Shown: piece after piece, positions 1 to 7,847 of the stretch
How positions within the stretch are numbered: position 1 is the first letter of the stretch
Layout: the number at the start of each line of letters is the position of its first letter
NCBI GenBank assembly: GCA_964520585.1
Contig: CAZFOO010000143.1
Location: forward strand, 1 to 8,861
Source of the DNA: PXAP01 sp964520585
Lineage (GTDB): Bacteria > Bacteroidota > Bacteroidia > Bacteroidales > PUMT01
Direction: 5' to 3'
DNA length: 8,861 nucleotides
Notes under the pieces: model-generated
Databases searched by the model: none
What the model was told of the DNA's origin: nothing
Seen by the model: only the letters and a program-made list of their open reading frames with translations
Program-made: the position numbers and the translations under genes

Positions 1-567
1 GGTTTCCGCAGCCACAAATACCCCGTGATTTTCAAGAAATATCACCTGCGGTTCGTATCCCATTCTGTCCCTGTATTCCCTTATCTCCTCATAAACTTTT
101 CTAAACAGGATGTATCCCGGATCGGTATAGGGAACATAGAGGGCATCGGGAAAAAGTTCTGAGGCAACCTTCTCTGAGTCCTTTCCGCATAAAAACCCGT
201 TCACCAGGGTGGGATGAAGATGTATCACATAGCTGTATCCTATAACATCATGCAGGTTGGTCTCGACCGATGGCCTGAGCTTGCTGTCAGGATCAACGCA
301 GCTTGCGTAAAGATCAGCCTTCACCTCTTTCTCCCTTATCTCCGGGTCGGTGCTGTACTCCTTATCGGCCATCTCCCGGAGCCTGTCCCTTCTCATTACC
401 GCAAACCCGTCCTCGTCTATATCAGCCAGTCCGGTACCGCTTGCCTTCACCCACAACCTCTCCTCATCCTTAAAGGAGGTGTTACCTCCCCCTGCAATCA
501 CATAATCGCTGCTTTTTCCGTAAAACCTTGATATCTCTACCAGATCATTCAATTTCTGTTCCAACAT
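1..567 (-). CDS. Class II aldolase (RhaD-like), N-terminal 189 residues, cut by window edge
   Basis: The frame is open from the ATG at 567 to the left edge, giving 189 residues without a stop. Visible class II aldolase signatures are a GGGNTS phosphate-binding loop (residues 26-31), a KASGTG stretch (41-46), SVETNLHDVIG ahead of the zinc motif HLHP (His116 and His118) followed by TLVNG, and ENHG with His181 as the expected third zinc histidine. The style matches the aldolase half of RhaD-like proteins (COG3347 type) more than the short fuculose-phosphate aldolases. Such enzymes split a ketose 1-phosphate into dihydroxyacetone phosphate and an aldehyde in the cytoplasm; the true sugar is unknown. 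The C-terminus is missing, so I cannot say whether a dehydrogenase domain follows. It lies 35 bases after the PHP gene on the same strand, so the two are probably co-transcribed. No Shine-Dalgarno sequence precedes the ATG. Family is secure, substrate is not. Confidence 0.88.
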   Translation of the reverse strand, partial: MLEQKLNDLVEISRFYGKSSDYVIAGGGNTSFKDEERLWVKASGTGLADIDEDGFAVMRRDRLREMADKEYSTDPEIREKEVKADLYASCVDPDSKLRPSVETNLHDVIGYSYVIHLHPTLVNGFLCGKDSEKVASELFPDALYVPYTDPGYILFRKVYEEIREYRDRMGYEPQVIFLENHGVFVAAET

Positions 568-602
568 AAATAGTGTTTTAATATTACCGGAAACCGGATA
601 AG

Positions 603-1826
603 TTATTGATCCAGGAACCACTCTATAACCGCCGCTCCCAGCTCTTCAAATTCTTTTTTTATCTCCCTTCCGGGGAAGGAAACGTATCCGGGCTCTCCCA
701 GCGACCGGAGATACTGGTGGGCCGCGACAACACATGCCCCCTTCCATGAGGAATCCAGCAATTCATTATCCAGGGGTGCACCACCGCGGGCAGTTACAGT
801 CAGCGGATCCAGCGAAGGTGAATTATGTTCAGTGCCGAACATAACAATAAAGTCGCGGTCACTGAAAAAAGAGACAAGACTCTTCAAAAAACCGGTACTG
901 TGTCTGCCGGGTATAAGTTCCACCGCCGGAACACCGAGTAATTTCAGCCTGTTGAACAGTGACTCAAAGTCAGATTCAAACTCAGTGAAATTACCCTTCG
1001 CATCATCCAGCAAAACAGGATAGCAGGGAATACCGCCGCCATCTATTATGACAGCAATAATCTCTTCAAGGTCAAGGAAAGCCGAAGGATCCTCCTCAAC
1101 AAAAGCCGCACCGCCCGCCTTCAGCAATCTTCCTCTGATCTCGTTCTCCAGTGCTGCATTATCATTTATATCAATTGCCGGTTCCTTGTTCCCGTAAAGC
1201 TTCTTCAGCAAAACCCTTCTTGCCGTATCATCACCGATCTTTTCAAAAACCATGTCCCTCACTGCCCTTGCAATATGCCTCTCCCTTACCATTCCACTGG
1301 CATATTTCTCTTTGATCAAATCAAAATCCAGAACCATTGATGGATCAAGCGACCGGATAAGCTGGTTTAGCTTACCTGTCATCTCCTTTACCTGGCGGTG
1401 GCTTTCATCAATTATACCCTGCACTTTGTGCAGGGAGGAATCTCCCCAGCTTACAGGATTATCCAGTCCTTTACCACTGAAATAAATTCGACCGGGATTA
1501 TTGGGGTCGTTGATCCTTATCCCCTTCTTCTGCTCATCTTTAAGCAGGCCCATAAACTCAATGTTGAACAAGGGGAAAATGCGGTATTTAAGGCTCAGGT
1601 CGCCAAATAGGTCATATCCTGCCGTAGTGTTGAAATCATTTATGCCAAGCACCCTGACCTCCTCTTCTGAAGCCATCCTGAAAGCCTGCTCCAGATCGGC
1701 AAATGCACTGAAGGAAAACGGAGAGTGAATATGTCCGTTAACGCTATGAATTTTGCCGCCCCCTTTCTTCCTGAAATGGTCATACAAAACGTCTTTACCC
1801 GGGAAATCTCTGAATATTTTATTCAT
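603..1826 (-). CDS. PHP-domain metal-dependent phosphoesterase-like protein
   Basis: A 407-residue protein ending in TAA. Near the N-terminus it has the PHP opening motif NGHIHSPFSFS (His32, His34), then GINDFNTTAGY (residues 61-71), FNIEF with Glu90 where the family places its metal-binding acid, a candidate His184, GGGIPCYPVL (263-272) and GTEHNSP (His334). PHP proteins are cytoplasmic hydrolases that cleave phosphoesters with two or three metal ions. The order of motifs fits the fold, but two usual histidines look replaced: Phe65 where D-H is common and Tyr269 where an A-H-P motif is common. Residues roughly 95-235 form a long, partly helical insert between early and late motifs. No signal peptide or membrane segment is seen. 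The gene leads a probable two-gene unit with the RhaD-like aldolase, suggesting a role in sugar-phosphate breakdown; that is inference. The exact substrate is unknown. Confidence 0.8.
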   Translation of the reverse strand: MNKIFRDFPGKDVLYDHFRKKGGGKIHSVNGHIHSPFSFSAFADLEQAFRMASEEEVRVLGINDFNTTAGYDLFGDLSLKYRIFPLFNIEFMGLLKDEQKKGIRINDPNNPGRIYFSGKGLDNPVSWGDSSLHKVQGIIDESHRQVKEMTGKLNQLIRSLDPSMVLDFDLIKEKYASGMVRERHIARAVRDMVFEKIGDDTARRVLLKKLYGNKEPAIDINDNAALENEIRGRLLKAGGAAFVEEDPSAFLDLEEIIAVIIDGGGIPCYPVLLDDAKGNFTEFESDFESLFNRLKLLGVPAVELIPGRHSTGFLKSLVSFFSDRDFIVMFGTEHNSPSLDPLTVTARGGAPLDNELLDSSWKGACVVAAHQYLRSLGEPGYVSFPGREIKKEFEELGAAVIEWFLDQ

Positions 1827-2029
1827 GATAGTTTATGAAGTTTTAGACCAATCAATCCATAAATTCTCACATCATAATGAATTTGATAGTCCAGGTGTCT
1901 TTATAATGAAAAAAATCTTGTCCCCAAAATTCAACAGACATAGAACTAAAGAGATTGTAAAAATGTGAATATTAATGCATTATCTATTGATGATATTAAA
2001 ATAAGTAGGACATTAATGAGTTTATAAAA

Positions 2030-2139
2030 CCCGCATCAGCCTTCGGCAGACAAAATAACATGAATTTCACATCAGATGAATATGGCAAAAAGAACTTATT
2101 ATTGCATGTGAAATCGACGAAGTCAACAAACCATGCGGG
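2030..2139. repeat. Nested inverted repeats in the spacer upstream of the PHP gene
   Basis: Two pairs of perfect inverted repeats are nested. The outer pair is CCCGCAT (2030-2036) with ATGCGGG (2133-2139). The inner pair is ATTTCACAT (2064-2072) with ATGTGAAAT (2106-2114). Paired together they would form a long two-part stem with an internal loop and a 33-base terminal loop. Chance is possible because each arm is short. Confidence 0.4.
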
Positions 2140-2163
2140 ATCCATGGGATTGAAAAACCGAAT

Positions 2164-2190
2164 ATGAATTACTTGTTAAATATAATTCAT
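2164..2190. repeat. A/T-rich hairpin
   Basis: ATGAATTA (2164-2171) is followed after 11 bases by its exact reverse complement TAATTCAT (2183-2190). The stem is eight pairs, almost all A-T. There is no T-run directly after it on either strand, so it is not a standard intrinsic terminator. It could be an operator or a chance feature of A/T-rich DNA. Confidence 0.35.
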
Positions 2191-2271
2191 TGATTATTAA
2201 TTTGATTAACCTGATTTATACGAATGAATCAATATGTTCCCATTTCAGAACCGTATGTTCCCTCATCGTAA

Positions 2272-2287
2272 TCCGGGTTCTTCCGGA
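2272..2287 (-). terminator. Possible weak stem-loop after the aldo/keto reductase
   Basis: TCCGG (2272-2276) and CCGGA (2283-2287) can pair with a six-base loop, ten bases past the stop codon of the aldo/keto reductase on the minus strand. No T-run follows, so termination by this element alone is doubtful. Its position is the main support. Confidence 0.25.
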
Positions 2288-2297
2288 ATTTAATGGC

Positions 2298-3302
2298 CTA
2301 CTCCTTCTCCAGTTCAAGTTTATCCAGCTCCCGGTTGATGAACCCGATCTCTTCATCTGTAAGTGAAAATCTCAGTGCTCCCGCATTATCTGCAACCTGC
2401 TCCGGATTTCTGGCCCCGGCCAGGGCACAGGTTATTCCCGGTTGCTGGAGGGTCCACCTCAGGACAAGCTGTGAAAGAGTAGCATCTTTAGATTCTGCTA
2501 CCTGTTTGATTTTATCAAGAAAATCATTTACCCTTTTGATATTTTCCTTTTTATACCAGTACAGTCCGGCACGATGATCACCTTCCTTGAATTTATGATC
2601 AGGATCGAACTTACCGGTCAGGAGTCCCCTCTGCATCGGACTGTAAGCCAGTATACCGATACTGTTCTCTATGCAATAAGGAACAAGATCATCTTCAATG
2701 CCTCTGTTAACCATGCTGTAGGGAACCTGGTTTGATGCAATATCTGTTACTTTTACGGCCTTATCAAGTAATTGCACATCATAATTTGATACGCCGCCAG
2801 CAAGAATCTTTCCCTGCTCTTTCAGACGATCCAGAGCTTCCATCGTTTCCTCAACCGGAGTTGTCGGATCAGGCCAGTGAATCTGGAGAAGGTCTATATG
2901 ATCAGTTTTCAGACGCCGGAGACTGTTTTCACATTCTTCAATAACACTCTTTTTCCCTGCATAACGGTATATATCAACCTTATTTCCTTTACTGTCCTCG
3001 GAAGCGAAGTAGAACTCTCCTTTATTCATATCCCATCTGAGTCCGAACTTGGTAAGTATCTGGACTTTGTCCCTAATGCCCTTGGTTGCTTCAGCTATAA
3101 TCTCCTCACTAATACCGAACCCGTATACAGGAGCCGTATCTATTGTGGTTATGCCAAGGTCAATGGATTTTTTAACAGCCTTTACCGCATCCTTAACTTC
3201 TGCACCTCCCCACATCCATCCACCTATGGCCCATGCACCAAAGGCTATGGGTGTAACTTCAACCTGGCTTTTCCCGAGTTTTCTTAGTTCCATATTTTTC
3301 AT
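2298..3302 (-). CDS. Aldo/keto reductase, NADP(H)-dependent type
   Basis: A 334-residue protein ending in TAG, the usual length for the family. It opens with the common RKLGKSQVEVTPIAFG strand and GGWMWGG loop. The catalytic tetrad is complete: Asp55 in TIDTAPVYG, Tyr60, Lys85 in ILTKFG, and His142 in LQIHWPD. Later motifs are GGVSNYD (169-175 region), SPMQRGLLTGKF, and a cofactor-binding stretch ALAGARNPEQVADN near the C-terminus. It should be a cytoplasmic barrel enzyme that reversibly reduces an aldehyde or ketone, often a sugar, with NADPH. The overall look is that of the IolS/YajO-like group; the substrate cannot be set. Two starts are possible, 3302 or the Met at 3293, and the second matches the usual family N-terminus as well. 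Spacers of 305 and 471 bases on its two sides suggest its own transcription unit. Confidence 0.93.
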   Translation of the reverse strand: MKNMELRKLGKSQVEVTPIAFGAWAIGGWMWGGAEVKDAVKAVKKSIDLGITTIDTAPVYGFGISEEIIAEATKGIRDKVQILTKFGLRWDMNKGEFYFASEDSKGNKVDIYRYAGKKSVIEECENSLRRLKTDHIDLLQIHWPDPTTPVEETMEALDRLKEQGKILAGGVSNYDVQLLDKAVKVTDIASNQVPYSMVNRGIEDDLVPYCIENSIGILAYSPMQRGLLTGKFDPDHKFKEGDHRAGLYWYKKENIKRVNDFLDKIKQVAESKDATLSQLVLRWTLQQPGITCALAGARNPEQVADNAGALRFSLTDEEIGFINRELDKLELEKE

Positions 3303-3607
3303 ATTTGATTAATATTTAATTAGGACTTTTTGTTTATGGTCTATCTTTTATGATTTTAGTAACATAATATTTTTTATTACATAAAAGAACATTTATTCAT
3401 AAAAATACAAAGCCTTAATTTAAATACATAATAACATTTTGTAATCATACTATTATCACAGGATAAAAACAACAGTTGCAGAATAATTTAACTAACTGCT
3501 CCCGTGTTTTCCTCCAGTTTAGATAAATTATTTAATTAATACTGGTGTCAGTTCGGGTGCAGTAAGAAGCTATAACTTTGCAGGAAAGATCATACAGGAG
3601 CAATTTG
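3303..3607. other. 305-base intergenic region, no gene recognised
   Basis: A very A/T-rich stretch between the E1 3' end and the start of the aldo/keto reductase. It must contain the leader and probably the promoter of the reductase on the minus strand, but no TTG plus TAnnTTTG pair with 19-21 base spacing was found. One TTGTAAT word (3439-3445) resembles half of the palindrome in front of E2; in DNA this A/T-rich it may be chance. Confidence 0.55.
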
Positions 3608-3628
3608 TCAAACTCCCCTCCTGCTCCT
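3596..3628 (-). other. Stem-loop overlapping the stop codon of E1
   Basis: AGGAGCA (3596-3602) and TGCTCCT (3622-3628) are exact inverted repeats around a 19-base loop that includes the E1 stop codon (3608-3610). GGAAAG (3583-3588) and CTTTCC (3627-3632) could extend the stem through a bulge. There is no T-run, so this may be an RNA 3'-end or stability element, or chance. Confidence 0.3.
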
Positions 3629-6076
3629 TTCCATAATAATTTTATCACTGAAGTCATTTGCAATTTCATGACCATCAAGTGGCAGTATACGCTGATGGAT
3701 AGCATCTATTATCCATTCAGGTTGAGGGAAATAATAATTCTCAAGCTCATGTGCAGGAACGATCCAGTTCCTGGCCCCTACAACTACGGCGGGAGCATCA
3801 AGATAATCGAATGCGAGATCAGTAATTTTTTGTGCCATATCATTCAAGTATGCTCCCCGGGAGTTGGCATCACCTGAAATAACGATCCTTCCGGTCTTTT
3901 TGACCGACTCTATTACCGGATCATAATTAAAAGGCACAAGACTTCTGGCATCAATTATTTCAGAAGTAAGTCCGTATTTTTCCTCAAGAATATCAGCGGC
4001 TTCAATCGCACGGTAAAGAGTTGCACCCACGGTAAGGATAGTAATATCCTCGCCGTTGCGTTTAATATCAGGTTCCCCGAAAGGTATTTCGTAGTATCCT
4101 TCAGGCACACCTTCCTGATGAAAATGCTCACCTATGTCATAAATCCTCTGACTCTCAAAGAAGATGACCGGATCAGTACCCTGAAGAGCAGAATTCATCA
4201 GTCCTTTTGCATCATAGGGAGTAGCAGGAAAAACAACTTTTAGTCCGGGAATATGAGCAACCAGAGAGGTCCAGTCCTGTGAATGCTGAGCTCCATATTT
4301 GGATCCGACCGATACTCTTATCACAACCGGCATTTTAATGAGGTTTCCGCTCATGGCCTGCCATTTGGGCAATTGATTAAATACTTCGTCACCGGAACGA
4401 CCAAGAAAATCACAATACATTATCTCGGCAATAACCCTTCCGCCTGCCATACCATATCCAATTGCAGTACCCACTATAGCCCCTTCGGATATAGGAGAAT
4501 TGAATAACCTGTTATAGGGGAGAGCTTCGGTCAGTCCACGGTAAACTGCAAAAGCACCACCCCAGTCCCTGTTCTCCTCTCCATAAGCCACCAGGGTAGG
4601 ATCCTTATAAAACCTGTCAGCAACAGCCTCAAATATGCCGTCTCTGAGCTGATACTGCTTTAGCTTGGAAAATGGTTTTCCATCCTTATCCAGGGCAAAG
4701 CGTTCTTTTTTAGCTATCTGCTTCATCCTGGGATTATCCTCCTGAGGCATCAGCGTCTCAACCTCCCTGTCCTCCATCCTGTCTTCCGATCCTTCCGAAA
4801 ACATCATACTGCCTATCAGTTCAGGATTGGATTTAACATCCATTCTTGGCGAAACTGTATCGTCGACAGACAGTTGCAATGCTTTTGTTATCATTGATTC
4901 AGCACGGCGGTGGATCTTTTCAAGATCTTCCATTTTGGTGACACCTGCAGATATAAGCTCTTTTCCATATCCTTTAATGGAATCCACCTCCATCCATGCT
5001 TCAAGTTCTTCCTTAGACCTGTACGAAGAAGCATCCGAGGGTGAGTGGCCCGAATAACGGTAGGTAAGGGTATCCAGTAACACAGGTCCTTTTTTATCTT
5101 CCAGTATCTGCTTTTTTCTTTTAAAAGCATCGATCACCGCAAGCGGATTATAGCCATCAACTCTTTCCGCATGCATCATTTCAGGGTTCACACCTGCACC
5201 AACCCGGGCAAGAATGTCGTATCCCATGGTTTCACCCTGGGTCTGGCCACCCATTCCGTACTGATTATTCATAAAGTTAAATATGACCGGCAATCCGCCC
5301 TGGTACTCACCTTCCCACAACGTCCGGAACTGATCCATGGAAGCGAAGGTAATTCCCTCCCAAACCGGACCACAGCCCATAGAAGCATCGCCAATATTGG
5401 CAACCACGATACCCGGTTTACGGTTAACCCTTTTAAATAGTGCCGCGCCCACTGAAATATCGCCCGATCCGCCAACAATTGCATTATTCGGATAAACTCC
5501 GAACGGCGTGAAGAAAGCATGCATCGAACCGCCGAGTCCCCTGTTAAAGCCGGTCTCCCTGGCGAATATTTCGGCAAGGGTTCCGTAAACAAGAAAATCA
5601 GCGGCCAGTTCTTTGACGCTGCCCTCAAAACCATTTTCAACTATCTTTAATATTGCACCGTCAAAATATGATTTCATTATCTCCATTAGCTGATCATCAT
5701 CAAGCGAATTAACAGCAGATAATCCCTTGGCAAGTATTTCTCCGTGACTCCGGTGTGAGCCGAAAATAAAATCATCAACAGAAAGATTATAAGCCATACC
5801 CACTGCAGCAGCTTCCTGTCCTATCGAAAGATGAGCCGGTCCGGGATGATTATAGCTTATTCCCCTGTATTCATTTTTGGTTTTTATTTCATGCAACATA
5901 CTTTCAAATTCCCGTAGGATATACATGTCATTATAAATCCTCAGAAGATCATCATCAGAAAAATTGCTTCTCTCATCTTCAACAGATTTATTATATGCAT
6001 TAACAGGAATAGTACCGAACTTGATCTTTCCGGTTTTTCTGACTTTCAGGGGATCGATAAATTGATTCTTTGGCAT
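3608..6076 (-). CDS. 2-oxo acid dehydrogenase E1, fused alpha and beta subunits
   Basis: An 822-residue thiamine-diphosphate enzyme. It carries out the first step of a 2-oxo acid dehydrogenase complex: decarboxylation of the 2-oxo acid and transfer of the acyl group to lipoyl-E2. The alpha part (about 42-400) shows GQEAAAVG (86-93), SHRSHGEILAKG (107-118), GLGGSMH (180-186), the cofactor motif beginning GDASMG (229-234) and ending NNQYGMG (270-276), and YSGHSPSD (341-348). A charged linker (about 400-475) leads to the beta part, with GEENRDWGG (499-507), SPISEG containing Glu531 (the expected cofactor-activating acid), and GAQHSQDW with His598. Fused E1 proteins are known in Bacteroidota, usually nearer 660-700 residues. 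Extra length comes from about 50 residues between 121 and 172, about 12 residues near 246-260, and a 40-residue N-terminal extension. The third motif residue is Ala231, not the usual Gly. The gene follows E2 on the same strand. Substrate is open: pyruvate, a branched-chain acid, acetoin-like or another 2-oxo acid. Confidence 0.92.
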   Translation of the reverse strand: MPKNQFIDPLKVRKTGKIKFGTIPVNAYNKSVEDERSNFSDDDLLRIYNDMYILREFESMLHEIKTKNEYRGISYNHPGPAHLSIGQEAAAVGMAYNLSVDDFIFGSHRSHGEILAKGLSAVNSLDDDQLMEIMKSYFDGAILKIVENGFEGSVKELAADFLVYGTLAEIFARETGFNRGLGGSMHAFFTPFGVYPNNAIVGGSGDISVGAALFKRVNRKPGIVVANIGDASMGCGPVWEGITFASMDQFRTLWEGEYQGGLPVIFNFMNNQYGMGGQTQGETMGYDILARVGAGVNPEMMHAERVDGYNPLAVIDAFKRKKQILEDKKGPVLLDTLTYRYSGHSPSDASSYRSKEELEAWMEVDSIKGYGKELISAGVTKMEDLEKIHRRAESMITKALQLSVDDTVSPRMDVKSNPELIGSMMFSEGSEDRMEDREVETLMPQEDNPRMKQIAKKERFALDKDGKPFSKLKQYQLRDGIFEAVADRFYKDPTLVAYGEENRDWGGAFAVYRGLTEALPYNRLFNSPISEGAIVGTAIGYGMAGGRVIAEIMYCDFLGRSGDEVFNQLPKWQAMSGNLIKMPVVIRVSVGSKYGAQHSQDWTSLVAHIPGLKVVFPATPYDAKGLMNSALQGTDPVIFFESQRIYDIGEHFHQEGVPEGYYEIPFGEPDIKRNGEDITILTVGATLYRAIEAADILEEKYGLTSEIIDARSLVPFNYDPVIESVKKTGRIVISGDANSRGAYLNDMAQKITDLAFDYLDAPAVVVGARNWIVPAHELENYYFPQPEWIIDAIHQRILPLDGHEIANDFSDKIIMERSRRGV

Positions 6077-6391
6077 AATAGTTTTAGCTTAAATCATAAA
6101 AAAAATATTAATCTCTATACTGGCAAAACAGATAATGTAGCAGTAAAAAACCTTTTCCGGCTAATCCTGTTTAACTTTCCTGTAACTGCCAGGTATTTAA
6201 TGTTCTCAGTTTATTTTTACAGTATATGTATATATTGATATTATCATTACCTTTTTGTACTATCCGGATATTCCGTTATTCCTTACACCCTTTGATTTTA
6301 GTTTCCTTGTATATCATCTGTATCATTTGCATCTTCCATATTATGTTTCTACAGATATTATCCTGGTTATTTTGATATTACATAAACACTT
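6077..6391. other. 315-base spacer between E2 and E1, no gene recognised
   Basis: E2 lies upstream and E1 downstream on the minus strand, so this is either a long untranslated stretch inside one operon or holds a separate E1 promoter. No good TTG/TAnnTTTG pair was found. ATCCTG (6360-6365) and CAGGAT (6393-6398) could form a loose stem at the E2 stop codon, without a T-run. The ten-base word TTTTGATATT occurs twice 30 bases apart (6370-6379 and 6400-6409), the second inside the E2 coding end. Just before the E1 start the minus strand reads AAGCTAA (6084-6090), sharing seven bases with the repeated word in the E2-GntR spacer. Confidence 0.55.
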
Positions 6392-7735
6392 TCAGGATCT
6401 TTTGATATTTTCAATCTCCTTTTTTATTTCCGCCAGGAAAATTGAAGCCGGAGCTCCGTCCACTGCACGATGATCATAGGTAAGTGAAAGGCCTATTACC
6501 GGGACAAAACCTATAACCCCATCACCCATATCTGAAGGACGGTAAGTTATTGTATTAACTCCCAGGATGCCAACCTGCGGCAGATTAATTACCGGGGTAA
6601 ACATCTCAACGCCGTAGGCACCAAGATTACTGACGGTAAAGCTTGCAGCCTCACTGTCAAGTAGTCCGGGATCCACACTTCCCTTTCTGCAATCTTCTGC
6701 AAGTGCCTTGATCCTTCCTGATAAACCGTTTATATTCAAATCACCGGCATCCCTGATCACGGGAACCATTAATCCACGGTCAGTATCCACGGCAATACCC
6801 AAATGGACCTTATGGAAAGTTCTTATTCCGTTACCCAGAAAATGAGAATTCATAAACGGGTGTTTTTTCAGGGCATTTATCACCGCAAAACATACCATAT
6901 CATTGATGCTGATGCCGTGTGTTCCGGGACTTTCTTTTTCTGTCTTGAGCTGCTTTCTCCAGGCCAGCATTCCTCTTGCATCTGCACTCATGTGATGGGT
7001 GAGCTGTGCCGAGTTTTGCAATGACTCTCCCATTTTGGTGGCAATGATCCTGCGCATATTGTTCAGGCCGGAATCTGTGTAATCTCCTTCCCTTTCAGGG
7101 ATCTTTCCGGGACCGGCTGCAACACCGGTTTTATATTCTGGCGGCTCGGATGATTTCAGTACCTGCCGGTCGTATACTTTCTGTTCTTCGGCAGTCTCCT
7201 TAATGCCCTGGACAGCTTTTTTGATATCCCTTTCTATAATTCTGCCATGGGGACCAGTACCCTTAATTCCGGACAAATCTAAATCATATTCTTTTGCAAG
7301 TTTCCTTGCGAGAGGGGAAATACGTAATTTTGGTTTTTCTCCAGGAGCTTCATCAGGATGATTGGCTGTTCCGGTTTCCATTGAACCTGCCTTACCAGGG
7401 GTTGCCTTGGCATATCCGGATTCGGCTGATTTACCGATCTGATCATCATTGGAACCCGGGTAAGCCTTGCCGGGAACCGCCTCTTCGCTCTTTTCCCCCG
7501 GCTTTCCGATTACCGCTACTGTTTCCAGGACCGGCACCTCATCACCATCATCATAAAATATATCCAGAAGAACCCCGTCCACAGTTGCCTCTTCCTCAAA
7601 AGCAGCTTTATCAGTCTCATATGAAAAAAGGATATCACCTACACTTACCTTATCTCCTTTTGATTTATGCCAGCTGGTAATAATACAGGTCTCGACACTT
7701 TGCCCTTGTCTGGGCATTAAAACAGCAACAGCCAT
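6392..7735 (-). CDS. 2-oxo acid dehydrogenase E2, lipoyl acyltransferase
   Basis: A 447-residue protein ending in TGA. One lipoyl domain (about 2-78) carries the lipoylation motif YETDKA with Lys43. A flexible Gly/Pro/Ala-rich linker (about 79-135, with PGKA twice) leads to a peripheral-subunit-binding domain (about 137-175, ISPLARKLAKEY and GTGPHGRIIERD), which docks E1 and/or E3. A second linker (about 178-220) precedes the catalytic acyltransferase core (about 222-447) with FTVSNLGAYG and the active-site motif DHRAVDG containing His422 and Asp426. All expected catalytic residues are present. E2 forms the cytoplasmic core of the complex and transfers the acyl group from lipoate to coenzyme A. 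It is the first gene after the divergent control region, with E1 next. E3 is absent here, so a lipoamide dehydrogenase encoded elsewhere is presumably used. The substrate class is not identifiable by eye. Confidence 0.94.
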   Translation of the reverse strand: MAVAVLMPRQGQSVETCIITSWHKSKGDKVSVGDILFSYETDKAAFEEEATVDGVLLDIFYDDGDEVPVLETVAVIGKPGEKSEEAVPGKAYPGSNDDQIGKSAESGYAKATPGKAGSMETGTANHPDEAPGEKPKLRISPLARKLAKEYDLDLSGIKGTGPHGRIIERDIKKAVQGIKETAEEQKVYDRQVLKSSEPPEYKTGVAAGPGKIPEREGDYTDSGLNNMRRIIATKMGESLQNSAQLTHHMSADARGMLAWRKQLKTEKESPGTHGISINDMVCFAVINALKKHPFMNSHFLGNGIRTFHKVHLGIAVDTDRGLMVPVIRDAGDLNINGLSGRIKALAEDCRKGSVDPGLLDSEAASFTVSNLGAYGVEMFTPVINLPQVGILGVNTITYRPSDMGDGVIGFVPVIGLSLTYDHRAVDGAPASIFLAEIKKEIENIKRS

Positions 7736-7815
7736 ATAAAATAATTTTAACTTGTAAACATATATTTAACTTCCAATAACACTCAAATCAATTTGCCCTC
7801 TAAATGCAAACCATA

Positions 7816-7846
7816 CAAATATATTACTTTATACTTGTAATTACAA
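7816..7846 (-). promoter_or_regulatory. Candidate Bacteroidota-type promoter for E2
   Basis: On the minus strand TTG (7846-7844) is followed by a 20-base spacer and TATATTTG (7823-7816), an exact match to the TAnnTTTG element of the Bacteroidota primary sigma factor. Transcription would start a few bases further on, leaving a leader of roughly 70-75 bases before the E2 ATG at 7735. The TTG lies inside the 14-base palindrome, so a protein bound there would block the promoter. Confidence 0.6.
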
Positions 7847-7847
7847 G
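7834..7847. promoter_or_regulatory. Perfect 14-base palindrome, candidate GntR operator
   Basis: CTTGTAATTACAAG is identical to its own reverse complement. It lies between two divergent genes, one of which encodes a GntR-family repressor-like protein; these dimers usually bind short A/T-rich palindromes near their own gene. It also contains the TTG element of both candidate divergent promoters. Binding by the neighbouring regulator is inference. Confidence 0.6.

Larger units (their letters stand above)
1827..2297. other. 471-base intergenic region, A/T-rich, no gene recognised
   Basis: It lies between the aldo/keto reductase 3' end and the PHP gene start, both on the minus strand, so it should hold the PHP promoter. 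I found no convincing TTG/TAnnTTTG pair on the minus strand. The middle part (about 2030-2190) is richer in inverted repeats than the rest. It also contains a 37-codon stretch open on the plus strand (2080-2190, between TGA codons) with no start codon at its head, which could be a gene relic but has no recognisable family. Confidence 0.6.

Noticed and set aside
587..597. CCGG-AAA-CCGG in the spacer between the PHP and aldolase genes
   Set aside because: Four-base self-complementary words with a three-base loop and no T-run are too weak to call a terminator.
2080..2190. Thirty-seven-codon open stretch on the plus strand in the 1827-2297 spacer
   Set aside because: The translation looks somewhat protein-like, but there is no start codon near its beginning, it is very short, and no family is recognisable. 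It is mentioned only as a possible relic.
5269..5640. Long alternative minus-strand frame (123 codons) inside E1
   Set aside because: It lies wholly within the E1 coding region, whose frame has strong family motifs throughout; this is an out-of-frame shadow.
6255..6473. Plus-strand open frame of 72 codons with a hydrophobic translation
   Set aside because: It overlaps the E2 3' end on the opposite strand, has low-complexity composition typical of A/T-rich spacer, and no recognisable family or ribosome binding site.
7294..7680. Plus-strand frame of 128 codons opposite E2
   Set aside because: It is antisense to the lipoyl domain, the linker and the start of the subunit-binding domain of E2; its Pro/His-rich translation reflects the linker codons and matches no family I know.
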